In this document: in pieces, positions 8,100-17,359 of the stretch | Layout of the letters: each line of letters begins with the position of its first letter | How positions within the stretch are numbered: the first letter of the stretch is position 1 | Assembly (NCBI RefSeq): GCF_004364155.1 | Contig: NZ_SOAZ01000001.1 | Span: 62,001 to 126,000 of the forward strand | Source: Fonticella tunisiensis | GTDB lineage: Bacteria; Bacillota; Clostridia; Clostridiales; Caloramatoraceae | Length of the DNA stretch: 64,000 nt | Reading direction: 5' to 3' | The notes under the pieces: model-generated | Told to the model about the DNA's origin: nothing | Databases searched by the model: none | The model's input: only the letters and a program-made list of their open reading frames with translations | Program-made: the position numbers and the translations under genes

Positions 8100-8291
8100 A
8101 TGAAAATAAATGGACTTACAGGGATGAGCAGTAATATGTTTGAAAATTGTAAAATGAAAGACATGAATGGAAGTAGAGAGGTAAAACAAATTGATGTCGA
8201 GAAAATAAAGTCTAATGAATTAGCAAGTAACAGAACAAGAGCAAATAATACAAATGGAGTGAAGGAAAATTTAATTGATTTAAAGGTTTAA
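8100..8291 (+). CDS. Small hypothetical protein
   Basis: A 63-residue hydrophilic protein with an AAGGGAGG ribosome binding site at good spacing and a strong terminator after it. It is rich in Asn, Lys and Met, with one Cys, and has no membrane segment or recognised motif. It lies 56 bases after the LysM-M23 gene and may share its transcript. I do not recognise it. The FlgM-like look of its N terminus (MKINGLTG) is not enough to assign a function. Confidence 0.55.
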   Translation: MKINGLTGMSSNMFENCKMKDMNGSREVKQIDVEKIKSNELASNRTRANNTNGVKENLIDLKV

Positions 8292-8333
8292 AGCCTCCTG
8301 TTTTATTTTGGATAATCCCGTGGAAGCGGCAAT

Positions 8334-8388
8334 AGCGAAGCCCATGCAGTTCTTTTGAATCTGCAAGGCTTCGCTTTAAAGTTTTTCC
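8334..8388 (+). terminator. Rho-independent terminator
   Basis: AGCGAAGCC and GCAG pair with CTGC and GGCTTCGCT, followed by TTTAAAGTTTTT. It ends the LysM-M23 and small-ORF unit. Confidence 0.85.
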
Positions 8389-8474
8389 TTTTAAATAGCA
8401 TTTTAAATAAAACAACAGGATCATCTGCTGGACGACAGTTGTTATGGCAGTATAAATCTTTAGTAATTTTATTC

Positions 8475-8720
8475 GTTGTGCTACTCTGAAAAGTTCATTG
8501 GAATAAAAGGAGAAAGCATGTACAGACCGGCGCTGCGATAAAAAATATATTTGATTCGACAGTACGCTTAGCAAAGAAGTTCTATGGCTCGGGATTTGAA
8601 AAATGTGAAATTCACATATTTTTTATATCTGATTTTTCTTAGTAAAATTATGTACGAAAGATTAATATCTATGCCAATTTATGGCAAATCAAAATGGAGA
8701 TATAAGCAGCACAACACGTT
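8475..8720. repeat. Nested repeat: outer TTGTGCT/AGCACAA ends around MITE-like copy 2
   Basis: CGTTGTGCT at the left and AGCACAACACG at the right are inverted. They enclose a second palindromic element at 8532-8631 whose ends are GCTGCGATAAAAAATATAT and CACATATTTTTTATATCTG. The outer sequence TTGTGCTnCTCTGAAAA recurs at 54478. No coding potential was seen. Confidence 0.6.
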
Positions 8721-8781
8721 AATTTAATACTTATCTATTTAGTAATTAATTTAATACAATTACTTCAAAGGAGGACACTAT

Positions 8782-9489
8782 ATGAGTTGTAAAAAGATTC
8801 TCATAATAGAAGATGAAGAAATGATAGCAGAGTCTATTAAAGGATATTTAGAAAGAGATGGTTTTAAGGTATATACTGAGCAAAATGGCAGGCAGGGCTT
8901 AGATAAATTTTATAGGTTAAATCCTGATTTAGTTATCCTAGATTTAATGCTTCCAGAGTTGTCAGGTGAGGATATATGTATATCTATACGCAAGACCTCC
9001 AGGGTTCCTATAATCATGTTAACTGCAAAGGTGGAGGAAGAGGATGTATTAAGAGGGTTGGATATTGGGGCAGATGACTATATTACAAAGCCATTCGGTA
9101 TGCGTGAATTAGCCGGGAGAATTAAAGCGGTGCTTCGAAGAGTAGATAATGATCCACAGCCACTTTTTAGTAAAATGAGTTTTAATGGGGGAGATCTGGA
9201 ATTTGATATAGATAAAAATGAAGTAAGAAAAAAAGGGGAATTACTAAGACTTACACCAAGTGAATATAAAATTCTGCTTTCTTTATTAAAGTATCCTCAG
9301 AAAACCTTTACTAGAGAGGAATTAATATATATCGCATTAGGTCAAAGTTATGAGGGATATACTAGAACGATTGATACCCACATTAAGAATTTAAGGTCCA
9401 AAATTGAAACTGATATTAAGAATCCCCAATACATTATTACAGTTCATGGGTTTGGCTACAAGTTTGGAGGAGAGAAATATGAGGTATAA
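8782..9489 (+). CDS. OmpR/PhoB-family response regulator
   Basis: A 235-residue regulator. The receiver domain (about 1-120) has the acidic pair Glu10/Asp11, phospho-acceptor Asp54 (LDLMLPE) and the conserved Lys in TKPF. A winged-helix DNA-binding domain (about 135-230) ends VHGFGYKF, as is typical. AAAGGAGG precedes the ATG. The cognate kinase gene overlaps its 3' end by 11 bases. No target is evident. The kinase partner appears truncated, so the pathway may be impaired. Confidence 0.93.
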   Translation: MSCKKILIIEDEEMIAESIKGYLERDGFKVYTEQNGRQGLDKFYRLNPDLVILDLMLPELSGEDICISIRKTSRVPIIMLTAKVEEEDVLRGLDIGADDYITKPFGMRELAGRIKAVLRRVDNDPQPLFSKMSFNGGDLEFDIDKNEVRKKGELLRLTPSEYKILLSLLKYPQKTFTREELIYIALGQSYEGYTRTIDTHIKNLRSKIETDIKNPQYIITVHGFGYKFGGEKYEV

Positions 9490-10822
9490 GTTGGGGAATA
9501 AACTCTCAATAACCTATGCAATTATCGCAGTGGTTACTGTGGGAATGATTGCAGCGTTATTTAATTTATTCGTTGAAAAATATTTTATAGAATACGTGAA
9601 GGCAAACAATGAAACTATGATTCATACTATAACTCATAGTATAGAGCATCAATATCATAACGTTGACAAGTGGGATAAGAATAAGTTGAGAGCAATAAGT
9701 GATGATGCTCTCAAAGAGGGGCTTATTCTGGTTATCAAAGATAAGGAAGGAAGGGTTATATGGGATACTTCAAAAAATAAAGGCATGTCAGATGAGCTTC
9801 TCTTAAGTTATATAGAGAACAATATGAGAAGAAGATATAAAAATTGGAATGGAAAGATTGAAAAAAAGGAAGTTCCTTTATATTACGAGGGTGAAGAATT
9901 AGGTTCAGCAGTAATAAAGTATTATGGACCATTCTATTTTACTGAAAACGAGTTCGACTATATCAATGTACGTTCAAGGATAATTAGATTGGTGATGATG
10001 GTTTCTATATCTTTATCCGTGCTCCTTGGGATTATAATCTCAAGACAGATAAGTGTTCCTATAGAAAAGGCCATTAGAATTACCAAATTAATATCAGAGG
10101 GAAATTATAAAACTAAAATTGATATAAAGTCTAATGCCGTGGAAATAGATGAGCTTGTAAAGGCTGTGAATTTACTTGGAGAAAAATTGGAAAAGCAGAA
10201 TACAATGAGAAAACGAATAGTATCAGATATTGCGCATGAGCTTAGAACTCCATTAGCAGCTATACAGAGTTATCTGGAAACATTAATTGAAGGGGTATGG
10301 GAACCAACAATAGACAAGCTTAATAATATTTACAGAGAAGTTTTGAGAGTTAACAGGCTTGTAGGAGATTTATCTAAACTTACAAGATACGAAAGTGAGA
10401 CAGATAATTTAAATATTCAGCTGCTGGATTTAGATGAAGTTATAAGTAGAATTATAATGAACTTTAGTTCAGAAATACACAAGAAAGACATAAGGCTTAA
10501 AGTTGATACCAATGTGAAAAGTATATATGCTGATGAAGATAAAATAAGTCAAGTGATTGTTAATATTCTTTCTAATAGTATAAAATATACTGATACTGGA
10601 GGAGAAATCACTATTACAACCTATGAAAATAATTCAAAGGTGTTTATAAAAGTTAAGGATAACGGTATAGGAATACCTCCTGAGGACCTGCCACATGTCT
10701 TTGAAAGATTTTATAGGGTTGATAAATCTCGCCAAAGAAACACAGGAGGTTCTGGAATAGGTCTTACGATCACAAAAGCAATAGTTGAAGCACATAGGGG
10801 AAATATCAGAATTGAAAGTTAA
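9479..10822 (+). CDS. HAMP sensor histidine kinase, C terminus cut by an in-frame TAA
   Basis: A 447-residue kinase: membrane helix (about 13-33), extracytoplasmic domain (about 35-165), second helix (about 170-195), HAMP, then HisKA with His253 (AHELRTPLA) and HATPase with DNGIGIP and GSGIGL. The ATG at 9479 after GGAGAG is preferred over the upstream start inside the regulator gene. The frame stops at TAA 10820-10822 right after GNIRIES. The next 16 codons, up to TAG at 10871, still encode the usual ending (RGTEVIVELPKR). A GAA-to-TAA change is likely. The last beta strand would be lost, so activity may be reduced. Confidence 0.85.
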   Translation: MRYKLGNKLSITYAIIAVVTVGMIAALFNLFVEKYFIEYVKANNETMIHTITHSIEHQYHNVDKWDKNKLRAISDDALKEGLILVIKDKEGRVIWDTSKNKGMSDELLLSYIENNMRRRYKNWNGKIEKKEVPLYYEGEELGSAVIKYYGPFYFTENEFDYINVRSRIIRLVMMVSISLSVLLGIIISRQISVPIEKAIRITKLISEGNYKTKIDIKSNAVEIDELVKAVNLLGEKLEKQNTMRKRIVSDIAHELRTPLAAIQSYLETLIEGVWEPTIDKLNNIYREVLRVNRLVGDLSKLTRYESETDNLNIQLLDLDEVISRIIMNFSSEIHKKDIRLKVDTNVKSIYADEDKISQVIVNILSNSIKYTDTGGEITITTYENNSKVFIKVKDNGIGIPPEDLPHVFERFYRVDKSRQRNTGGSGIGLTITKAIVEAHRGNIRIES

Positions 10823-11033
10823 TTAAATAGAGGAACAGAAGTTATAGTAGAGTTGCCTAAGAGAGTTAAATAGTAATTTTACCAGTTCTTAAGAAGCAGC
10901 AAAATTAAAGTAAAGTCTTGTAAACTCGCTGAGAAGTTGAATGATATGGTGAAAATATTTAAGATATAAAGCATACTTTTGTGTAATTTTGGCAGTAATA
11001 AATAATAAAGGGATATATTTTGGAGGAATTATT

Positions 11034-11651
11034 ATGGATAGTACCGAAAAAATAAGAAAGAGATACGATAGGGCAGCAAGATTTTATGATTTGCTTGAGA
11101 GTCCTATGGAAATTATGAGTTTAAAAAAATGGAGAATAAAAGTAATGAGGCAACTTGAAGGCAGGGTTTTGGAGGTAGGTGTAGGAACGGGTAAAAACAT
11201 ACCCTATTATCCTGATAATCTTGACATCACTGCAATTGACTTTAGCACCAATATGCTTTCTAAGGCGAGGGAAAAGGCAGTGAGATATGGCAAAAAGGTT
11301 AAGCGGCTTCAAATGGATGCTCAAAACATGGATTTCCCCGATGATTCTTTTGATAGTGTTTTTACAACCTGTGTCTTTTGCTCGGTACCAGACCCTATAA
11401 AGGGGCTAAAAGAAATCAGAAGGGTATGCAAGCCGGATGGAAAGATAATAATGATTGAGCATGTAAGAAGCGAGAAAGCTGCTCTTGGATTATTGATGGA
11501 TTTATTAAATCCTTTAGTGGTAAACGTATACGGAGCCAATATAAACAGAAGGACAGTCGAAAATATCCAAAAGGCTGGATTTACTTCAATTGAGGTAAGA
11601 AATCTCTCAAGCGATATTGTAAAAGAAATAATAATTCGAAATGTAAAATGA
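11034..11651 (+). CDS. Class I SAM-dependent methyltransferase, UbiE/PmtA-like
   Basis: A 205-residue cytosolic protein. The SAM motif I is LEVGVGTGKN (about residue 45), motif II has TAIDFS, and later blocks FDSVFTTCVF and GKIIMIEHVRS match the UbiE/phospholipid N-methyltransferase group. The ATG at 11034 follows TGGAGG, whereas the longer upstream frame lacks a ribosome binding site. It lies 160 bases after the truncated kinase and is followed by a terminator. The substrate is unknown. Lipid, quinone and arsenic methylation are all possible. It lacks an obvious ArsM Cys set. Confidence 0.8.
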   Translation: MDSTEKIRKRYDRAARFYDLLESPMEIMSLKKWRIKVMRQLEGRVLEVGVGTGKNIPYYPDNLDITAIDFSTNMLSKAREKAVRYGKKVKRLQMDAQNMDFPDDSFDSVFTTCVFCSVPDPIKGLKEIRRVCKPDGKIIMIEHVRSEKAALGLLMDLLNPLVVNVYGANINRRTVENIQKAGFTSIEVRNLSSDIVKEIIIRNVK

Positions 11652-11677
11652 TTTTCATGCTACTTGCTTAATAAAAA

Positions 11678-11722
11678 CAAAAACAGCTATCGGGGCCTGC
11701 TGATAGCTGTTTTTGTTTTTAG
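11678..11722 (+). terminator. Rho-independent terminator
   Basis: AAAACAGCTATC pairs with GATAGCTGTTTT around a GC-rich loop, followed by TTTTTGTTTTT. It ends the methyltransferase gene. Confidence 0.9.
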
Positions 11723-11822
11723 CTTTAGGATATAAAAAATAATTAAACCAGGCTTGTGCAGCAAAAAGGAAAATTAGATGGCTTTCTATTTAATGTAATT
11801 GATTATTATGCAACTGGAAATA

Positions 11823-11838
11823 TGGCATGAAATTTGCT
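11823..11838 (+). promoter_or_regulatory. Sigma-54 promoter upstream of the YncE-like gene
   Basis: TGGCATGAAATTTGCT matches the -24/-12 consensus. It is followed by AAAAGGAGGTG about 20 bases on, with no gene at that spacing. The beta-propeller gene starts 120 bases downstream. Confidence 0.78.
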
Positions 11839-11958
11839 AAATGTTATATCAAAAGGAGGTGTAGTTTTAGTTCATTTATGCTTTGTGAAAAAATAGGAAT
11901 GTAATGTTATTAAAAATAGTAAAGAATACCAATGTGTATCGATACTAGGTGGTGAAAT

Positions 11959-12982
11959 ATGATTAAGGAAAGAAAACCATTAATATCCATTATAATAGGA
12001 TTAACTATACTATCAGCTGTAGTTGTTGGATTATTAAATGAGACATGGCATTTCTACAGAAAAAAATATTATGCATTTGTCCCAAATGCAGGAGATGGAA
12101 CGATTGCAGTGATTGATACTGAAAAGCATGAGATAGTTAAAAGGATTAATATCGGAACAGCAGCCTCCGATGGGATAGCGGTGACAAAAAACGGAAAGTT
12201 TATTTATGCAGGTAATGTCGAGGGTGGAGAAGTATTTGTAATAAATACTTCAACAGGGGAAGAAGTTGCAAGAATTAAAACCGGGTTAAATGTTCATGGT
12301 ATAGATATAACCCCTGATGACAAATATGTTTACGTTACAAGTGGAGATTTAAAGGAAGGGGTTCAATATAATTATATTTCTATAATTGAGACAAAATCCA
12401 ACAAAATAGTTGGGCAGATAACATCTGATTGGAAGAGCCCTTCACATATAGATTTCAGTAAAGATGGTAAGCTGGCCTATGTTTCAAATGTTATATCAAA
12501 TGAAGTCGCCATTGTTGATACTCAAACAAGAGAAATATTAAAGAAAATTCCAGTGGGGCGTATTCCCAATGAAACTGAACCTTCAGTAGATGGGAAAAGA
12601 TTATATGTTGCAAATGTTGGGGATGGCACATTGTCGATAATAGACACAAATAGCTACGATATTATAGGAGGTATAGAAGCTGGAAGAGGGATTCATGGAA
12701 TTGCAGTTACAAAGGATGATAAATATGTATGGACAGCCAATAGAACTTCAAAGGATGTATCTGTAATTGATGTTGAAAAGGGTAAAGTTGTAAAATCAAT
12801 AAAGCTTGGGGGTACACCAAATCATGTTTCCATAGTTCCAAATACGAATATTAGCCTATGTTTCAAATTTGGAATCAGGAGATATTCAGGTAATAGATAT
12901 GTCAAACTTTAAGGTTATAAAGACGATTCCTATAGGTAAGGAGCCCCATGAAATAGATTTTGCAGCTATGGATAATATTTAA
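11959..12982 (+). pseudogene. YncE-like beta-propeller protein, frameshifted near the 3' end
   Basis: A membrane-anchored (residues 9-27) surface protein with seven-bladed propeller repeats of the YncE/40-residue type. The repeats show the recurrent pattern YVxN-x-x-x-VxVIDTxxxxVxxxIxxG. The open frame stops at 12912 with an atypical tail. Past 12856 the expected repeat (YVSNLESGDIQVIDMSN) continues in another frame to TAA at 12980-12982. One extra base in GCC around 12854-12856 explains the shift. It is either a real frameshift or an assembly error. The sigma-54 promoter upstream and copper genes nearby suggest a metal-stress envelope role, which is unproven. Confidence 0.8.
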
Positions 12983-13396
12983 TCCTGGATATCCATTAAA
13001 GTACCTATATTGTGTCAAATCATACAATTGATGTTGTAGAAAGAACAGCTTTTATAAGGATGATGAAAGCAATGTTGTTGCGCTAAAGAGGAGTTTACAA
13101 AGAATCAAAATCTTCTAAAACCCAGACAAAGCTGGTAGTGAGAGTGTATACTTTCTACTGCTAGCTTGTTTTATGAACTGCAGCAATACTTTAGCTTTCA
13201 TAAATAGATGCTGTAAACATTCCTTAGGTTGGTTTAGTCATGTTGTTTAAAATATAATGCGGAAAGTTACTGAAATATCTAACAAAATGTTAGATTCAGT
13301 GGTTAATGGTTTTTCAATGATATTCTATATCTTCATAATGCCTTGACAATTGGGATATAGAATTAATTCACAGCATCATAGAAATGGGTAGAGATA
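12983..13396. other. Intergenic region with hairpins, no gene seen
   Basis: It contains a terminator-like hairpin at about 13125-13167 (CAAAGCTGGTAG with CTACTGCTAGCTTG, then TTTT) and a short TTTATGAA/TTCATAAA hairpin after it. The stretch near 13013 can be read as a few residues of propeller-like sequence, suggesting further decay of the preceding gene. No intact frame was found. Confidence 0.5.
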
Positions 13397-13570
13397 ATGA
13401 GAATACTTATGTATCTATTAAGCAAGCAATATAGGCAAAAAATCAATGATAACTATACAAATAACTTAATAAAGAAATTCAACGAGATTGATGAAGAGTA
13501 TGAAAGAATATATAGTAGTGTAACTATTCAGAGTTATTGTGATTATGAGCAATTAGAAAATGTATCCTAA
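13397..13570 (+). CDS. Small hypothetical ORF (doubtful)
   Basis: A 57-residue frame starting MRILMYLLSKQ, charged and rich in Tyr, Asn and Glu. The upstream sequence has only a weak purine-rich tract (GGGTAGAG). No family is recognised. It lies in a decaying stretch directly before the cupredoxin relic and may be chance. Confidence 0.25.
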   Translation: MRILMYLLSKQYRQKINDNYTNNLIKKFNEIDEEYERIYSSVTIQSYCDYEQLENVS

Positions 13571-13581
13571 TTGGCGTTCTT

Positions 13582-13801
13582 GTAAATCCAACTATTTATG
13601 TTACCCTATTATTCCATGACAATGATGTAGGAGAGAATATATCCTGAAATCTTTGTTCCTACAATCCCACAGGCTGAAGATGGAAAATATCCAGTAGATA
13701 ATACAGATTTTAAAGCAGACTACAAAGGTGAGTACTGCTATATATGCCAGTATCCTGGGCATGCTCAGGATGGTATGTATGGAAAGATTATTGTTCAGTA
13801 A
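13582..13801 (+). pseudogene. Cupredoxin (blue copper protein) C-terminal relic
   Basis: The end of the frame closing at TAA 13799-13801 encodes GEYCYICQYPGHAQDGMYG followed by a short strand. This carries the Cys-x(n)-PGH-x(n)-GM copper-ligand signature of plastocyanin-like cupredoxins. Upstream, VNPTIYVTLLFHDNDVGEN is encoded in a different frame, so at least one frameshift lies near 13635-13650. No start codon or ribosome binding site is left. The ligands Cys, His and Met are all visible, so the ancestral protein probably bound copper. It is likely non-functional now. Confidence 0.7.
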
Positions 13802-13940
13802 GGGGTTAATTGGCAATAAGCAGTATCAATAATAGAATTGATACTGCTTATTTTTAAATGATGGATATGATGGAAAATGTTAATCTGATTTATGATACTA
13901 AATTTTCTAAAATATATGAAAAGGTGATGATTGTTTTAAT

Positions 13941-15209
13941 TTACAAGCAATTATTTACTTCATTGGCAATCTTAAGAAGTATTTTATAATCATCACCAAA
14001 TGTACATAGGGAATTGCAATTTTTATATAAGCTAGAGAATAATATATACCTTAAAGAAATACATTCCAATCTTTTAAAGGATGGGCGCTTTAGCTGAGCA
14101 ATTATTTCTTTTTCACGGGAATCAGGAGCTACCAGGAAAAAATTATATTGTCTGGAACCAAGTGATGATGCCAGGTCTACTAAGCGTAAAATACCTGAAT
14201 ATATGGATGTACTTTTCTCAATTTCAAATGCGCATTCAATTTCACTTGTATCTTTATTTATCCAGATAACATCAATAAGAGAAATTGTTTTTAATACTTC
14301 CTTTGGAAGATCTAATATTGGAAGTTCTGGAATGGTAATAAACTCCAGACTTTTACCATTGAGGGATTTCGTCCTATCATTAACTGCAACAAAAACATCA
14401 TAACCTAGATTTCTACCTATCTCAGTTAATAAAAACTGCATTTTAAGATGTTCTGATTCCTCTTTTATCTCATTTTGAACTTCAAGATGGCGTTTTTTAA
14501 GTGCCTTTTCTAATTTATCCTTTTCAAACTTCAATGATACTTTCCAGTTTTGACTTAAAGAAATCTTTCCAATTCCAACATCAAACAATAAGCCGGATAT
14601 TGCACCTAAATCCTTTGATAGCAATGGATTTAATTCTTCATTTGTTTTTATTACTATTTCTCGCATTTGCAAATAATCGTTCCAGGAACCCAGCTTCTTT
14701 TTATCAGAAAAAATTGCATTAAATCCATTTACCATTGCAGTATTAAAAGGAGGCATTAGTGTTGGGTGTAAAAAATAAAGTATATTTGCTACAGCAGGAC
14801 CTAATCCCTTGATTTTATAATTGTCCAATTTTATAATTTCTTTTATTATTTTGTCAGCGCTGTTTGCTGATAAGCAGGATTCCAGAAACTGTCCAAATAT
14901 CTTTTTATTTTCTTCATTTTCATAAATATCAGGAATTCTTAGCTTTGGCTTCCAATAGAAAGGATGTGCTGCACCTTCAAATACTTGTTTTTGTTCTGTA
15001 ATACAATTTAAAACAAATTCTAGGGGGGAACCCTTAAAATCATTTCCGAAGGAATCATTTTTAATAGAATTAATAACATTAATAACTCCTCGTCTAATAG
15101 ACCTAAAAGCTTTCATTCTTGCTTCATTATAAATAAACCAGGTGTTGTAGACAGATTCAGAATCCTTCTTATATTGATTGACAAGTTTTATTAAATTTGC
15201 AGTTTCCAT
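13941..15209 (-). CDS. Orphan restriction-endonuclease-like protein
   Basis: A 422-residue cytosolic protein encoded against its neighbours. An N-terminal helical region contains [14 protein letters not shown], resembling a helix-hairpin-helix segment. A charged linker follows, then a C-terminal domain with IDVIWI (about 310) and [15 protein letters not shown] (about 330). That spacing of acidic residues with E-x-K suits a PD-(D/E)xK nuclease core. AGGGAGG precedes the ATG. No DNA methyltransferase gene is adjacent, so it is not an ordinary type II pair. A role in DNA cleavage or phage defence is inferred and the family name is uncertain. Confidence 0.6.
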   Translation of the reverse strand: METANLIKLVNQYKKDSESVYNTWFIYNEARMKAFRSIRRGVINVINSIKNDSFGNDFKGSPLEFVLNCITEQKQVFEGAAHPFYWKPKLRIPDIYENEENKKIFGQFLESCLSANSADKIIKEIIKLDNYKIKGLGPAVANILYFLHPTLMPPFNTAMVNGFNAIFSDKKKLGSWNDYLQMREIVIKTNEELNPLLSKDLGAISGLLFDVGIGKISLSQNWKVSLKFEKDKLEKALKKRHLEVQNEIKEESEHLKMQFLLTEIGRNLGYDVFVAVNDRTKSLNGKSLEFITIPELPILDLPKEVLKTISLIDVIWINKDTSEIECAFEIEKSTSIYSGILRLVDLASSLGSRQYNFFLVAPDSREKEIIAQLKRPSFKRLECISLRYILFSSLYKNCNSLCTFGDDYKILLKIANEVNNCL

Positions 15210-15408
15210 AAAGCTGCCTCCCTAGAACTTACTCTCATATTTTCATCTAATTTTCTAGATAAATATTTTCTAATAATATTATCATAAATATAATCAAATC
15301 AATAATCAATATAATTCATTGTTGTAAATGCTACAAGATATGCAGAAAGTGCAACACCGATTGTATAAATAAATTCAAAGCAATTTTTCCTTAATATTCA
15401 AGAGCAAG

Positions 15409-15453
15409 CGTAAAATAATCCCCAACTATATAATAGGTGGGGATTATTTTACG
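15409..15453. terminator. Bidirectional terminator-like hairpin
   Basis: CGTAAAATAATCCCCA pairs almost perfectly with TGGGGATTATTTTACG across a roughly 12-base AT loop. It lies between the minus-strand nuclease gene's promoter side and the small membrane gene at 15483. Confidence 0.75.
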
Positions 15454-15482
15454 TTTACGAACAAATTTTAAGAGGTGATTTT

Positions 15483-15632
15483 ATGTTTATTGAAATCTTG
15501 ATAACTTTTGGAATAGTTTCAGCGGCTATATACATGCTTTTAAAAAATATTAAGAAAAAGGCCCTTGGAAAATGTGACAGCTGTTCTGAAGGTAAGGATG
15601 ATGATCCTCCTCTTCATAAAATATTCAAATAA
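15483..15632 (+). CDS. Small Cys-containing membrane protein, FeoB-associated-like
   Basis: A 49-residue protein with one N-terminal membrane segment (about residues 2-20), a basic stop-transfer patch, then CDSC and an acidic tail. Size, topology and the CxxC after the helix resemble the FeoB-associated Cys-rich membrane proteins. No feoB is nearby. AAGAGGTG precedes the ATG. Metal binding by the two Cys is inferred. Confidence 0.55.
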   Translation: MFIEILITFGIVSAAIYMLLKNIKKKALGKCDSCSEGKDDDPPLHKIFK

Positions 15633-16455
15633 AGCTGTTAAAATATAATATGTGAAGAATTATATGAAAAGTATTGGGCAGGATGATTCGGATTGACACA
15701 CTATCTTTGGATACTATCTTGAAATTTCGTGACTTATCGTAGAATATTGTGAGTTCTCTACTTCAATCAAGGTATGCCATTGACATTGAGCCTCTGTATA
15801 TATTGGTTTAAAGCCCTGGCGGCAGTCAACTATTCAGGACTACCATACAAAATGCTATCATATATACCCTCAATATCAAATCCATAATGGAGGGAATGAG
15901 GGGATTTAGAGGTAGAGAGATTATGGGGGGAGTATGGACACTTCTAAGGCGAAAGCCACTATTCCTATTTATCCAATTCTTGATGATACAAAGTAAAGGA
16001 TAAAATAAAAATACGGTCATTATATCCTAATACAAGAACTTAAACAATGCTAAAGGAGATGTAGAATTTATTACGATATATTATCGAATAAGCCCTGCTA
16101 TAAGGCTTACAGGAAAGATAAAAAAAGTAAATAACCCCAGGTTTGGTGGAACCTGAGGTTTAAATGGAGGGGGTAGAAACAATTATTAGTTTCTGTTTAT
16201 ATTATGAATGAGTTATGTAAAGGAATTATGAAGATTAGTGAAATTAATATTTATTATCACATTAAATAGACTCATAAAATGTATTAAAATAATATAATAT
16301 TAAATACTTAATATTTGAAAAAATGGCAATTGTAATAAACTATTAAAATATAGATATAAAACGATATATACACGACATATTAGATGTACAAGTTTCATTT
16401 GAATTCTATTGCTCATATCATATATAGTAAATTCAGAATTGAAAGGAGATAATAT
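15633..16455. other. Degenerate region without an intact gene
   Basis: About 820 bases with stop codons in all frames. Broken coding-like patches occur near 15700-15990 but match nothing I can name; a decayed insertion sequence is possible. A weak hairpin, AACCCCAGGTT with AACCTGAGGTT, lies at 16133-16160. The stretch 16170-16440 is very AT-rich and contains ATTAAATACTTAATAT, also seen near 18045. Confidence 0.5.
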
Positions 16456-16860
16456 ATGCTACATCATGACAACGAAAATGATTTTATGCGGTTATCGGAT
16501 ATCGAAAAGAATCTTGATGTGATGAGCTACCGCATATACCATGGGCCCTTAGTTGAAACAGTTCAGCAATGTTAAGCAACCTGTGAACACATGATTACTT
16601 TTTTACTGAGAAAGCATGAAACACATATGCGATTATTGCAAATACAGCTTTTACGTGACTGTGCAGATATCTGCACCTCAACAGCAAAGTATCTTGCTCG
16701 AGATAGTGCATTTTCAAAGACAATGTCTGATTTGTGCGGATATATTTGCGAAACTTGCGGAAAAGAATGTTCAAAATTTCCGGATGCAGAATCACAGGAG
16801 TGTGCTAGAATATGTTTACAATGTGCCAGAGAATGTAGAAGTTTTGCAATGTCCAAGTAA
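16456..16860 (+). pseudogene. Csp-like four-helix copper-storage protein interrupted by TAA
   Basis: From the ATG after GGAGAT the frame encodes 39 residues, stops at TAA 16573-16575, then continues in the same frame to 16860. Together it gives the Cys-rich pattern of DUF326/Csp four-helix copper-binding proteins. Cys recur at helical spacing (QQC-x-x-TCEH, DCADIC, CGYICETCGKEC, CARICLQCAREC). The stop replaces a residue between two conserved Cys. TAA is not a selenocysteine codon, so this is a nonsense mutation or an error. Restart at the ATG at 16591 would lose the first helix. Confidence 0.8.
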
Positions 16861-16959
16861 AATTTAGCATTGCTTTAATTGCAATAAAAAATAACAGTGT
16901 AAGGTTTGAAACCTGACTGATATTTTTATTTTATAATGTGAAAATCATTTTCTAAAATA

Positions 16960-17170
16960 ATGCCATTGACAGTTAGTTTTTCAATTAGTTCAGGAATTAA
17001 TATATCTTTGATGGTTGGAGCAGAAATAGCTGTAGCTGACATTGTTTCATCTTTATCAGCAGATATGAAAAAACTTCATTTGGAGAGCATCTCTCTGCTT
17101 CCTTTCCTTTTGCTTTACTCGGTGTTGTATTATCAACCGCTGCATATCTAGCGGTAGGATTTATAATTTA
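16960..17170 (+). pseudogene. Frameshifted small membrane protein fragment (unrecognised)
   Basis: The first frame gives a hydrophobic stretch (ISLMVGAEIAVADIVSSL). After a six-A run near 17060 the neighbouring frame continues with ALLGVVLSTAAYLAVGF and a stop. One added A would join them into one membrane protein of about 70 residues. There is no clear ribosome binding site. The family is not recognised, and it may be the tail of a decayed transporter. Confidence 0.35.
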
Positions 17171-17359
17171 AAAATTATAGCAATTATAATAAAATTCATA
17201 AATTTAAGTCAGATCAATGGCATCTTTATGGTATAATATGGATATAGATTGTTTGATTAGGCATACCTTATATTGTCTTAGGGGTGATTCAAGGGGTTCC
17301 TAATTGAAAAGGAAAATGAGCCGAGTTTTTAATTTTATTTTGAGAGGTGTGGGTGGCAT

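Noticed and set aside
10820-10822. Recoding of the kinase stop
   Set aside because: TAA is not a known recoded codon here. A nonsense change is simpler.
15700-15990. Transposase remnant
   Set aside because: Broken coding-like patches are present, but no recognisable transposase motif.
16573-16575. Selenocysteine reading of the stop in the Csp-like gene
   Set aside because: The codon is TAA, not TGA.
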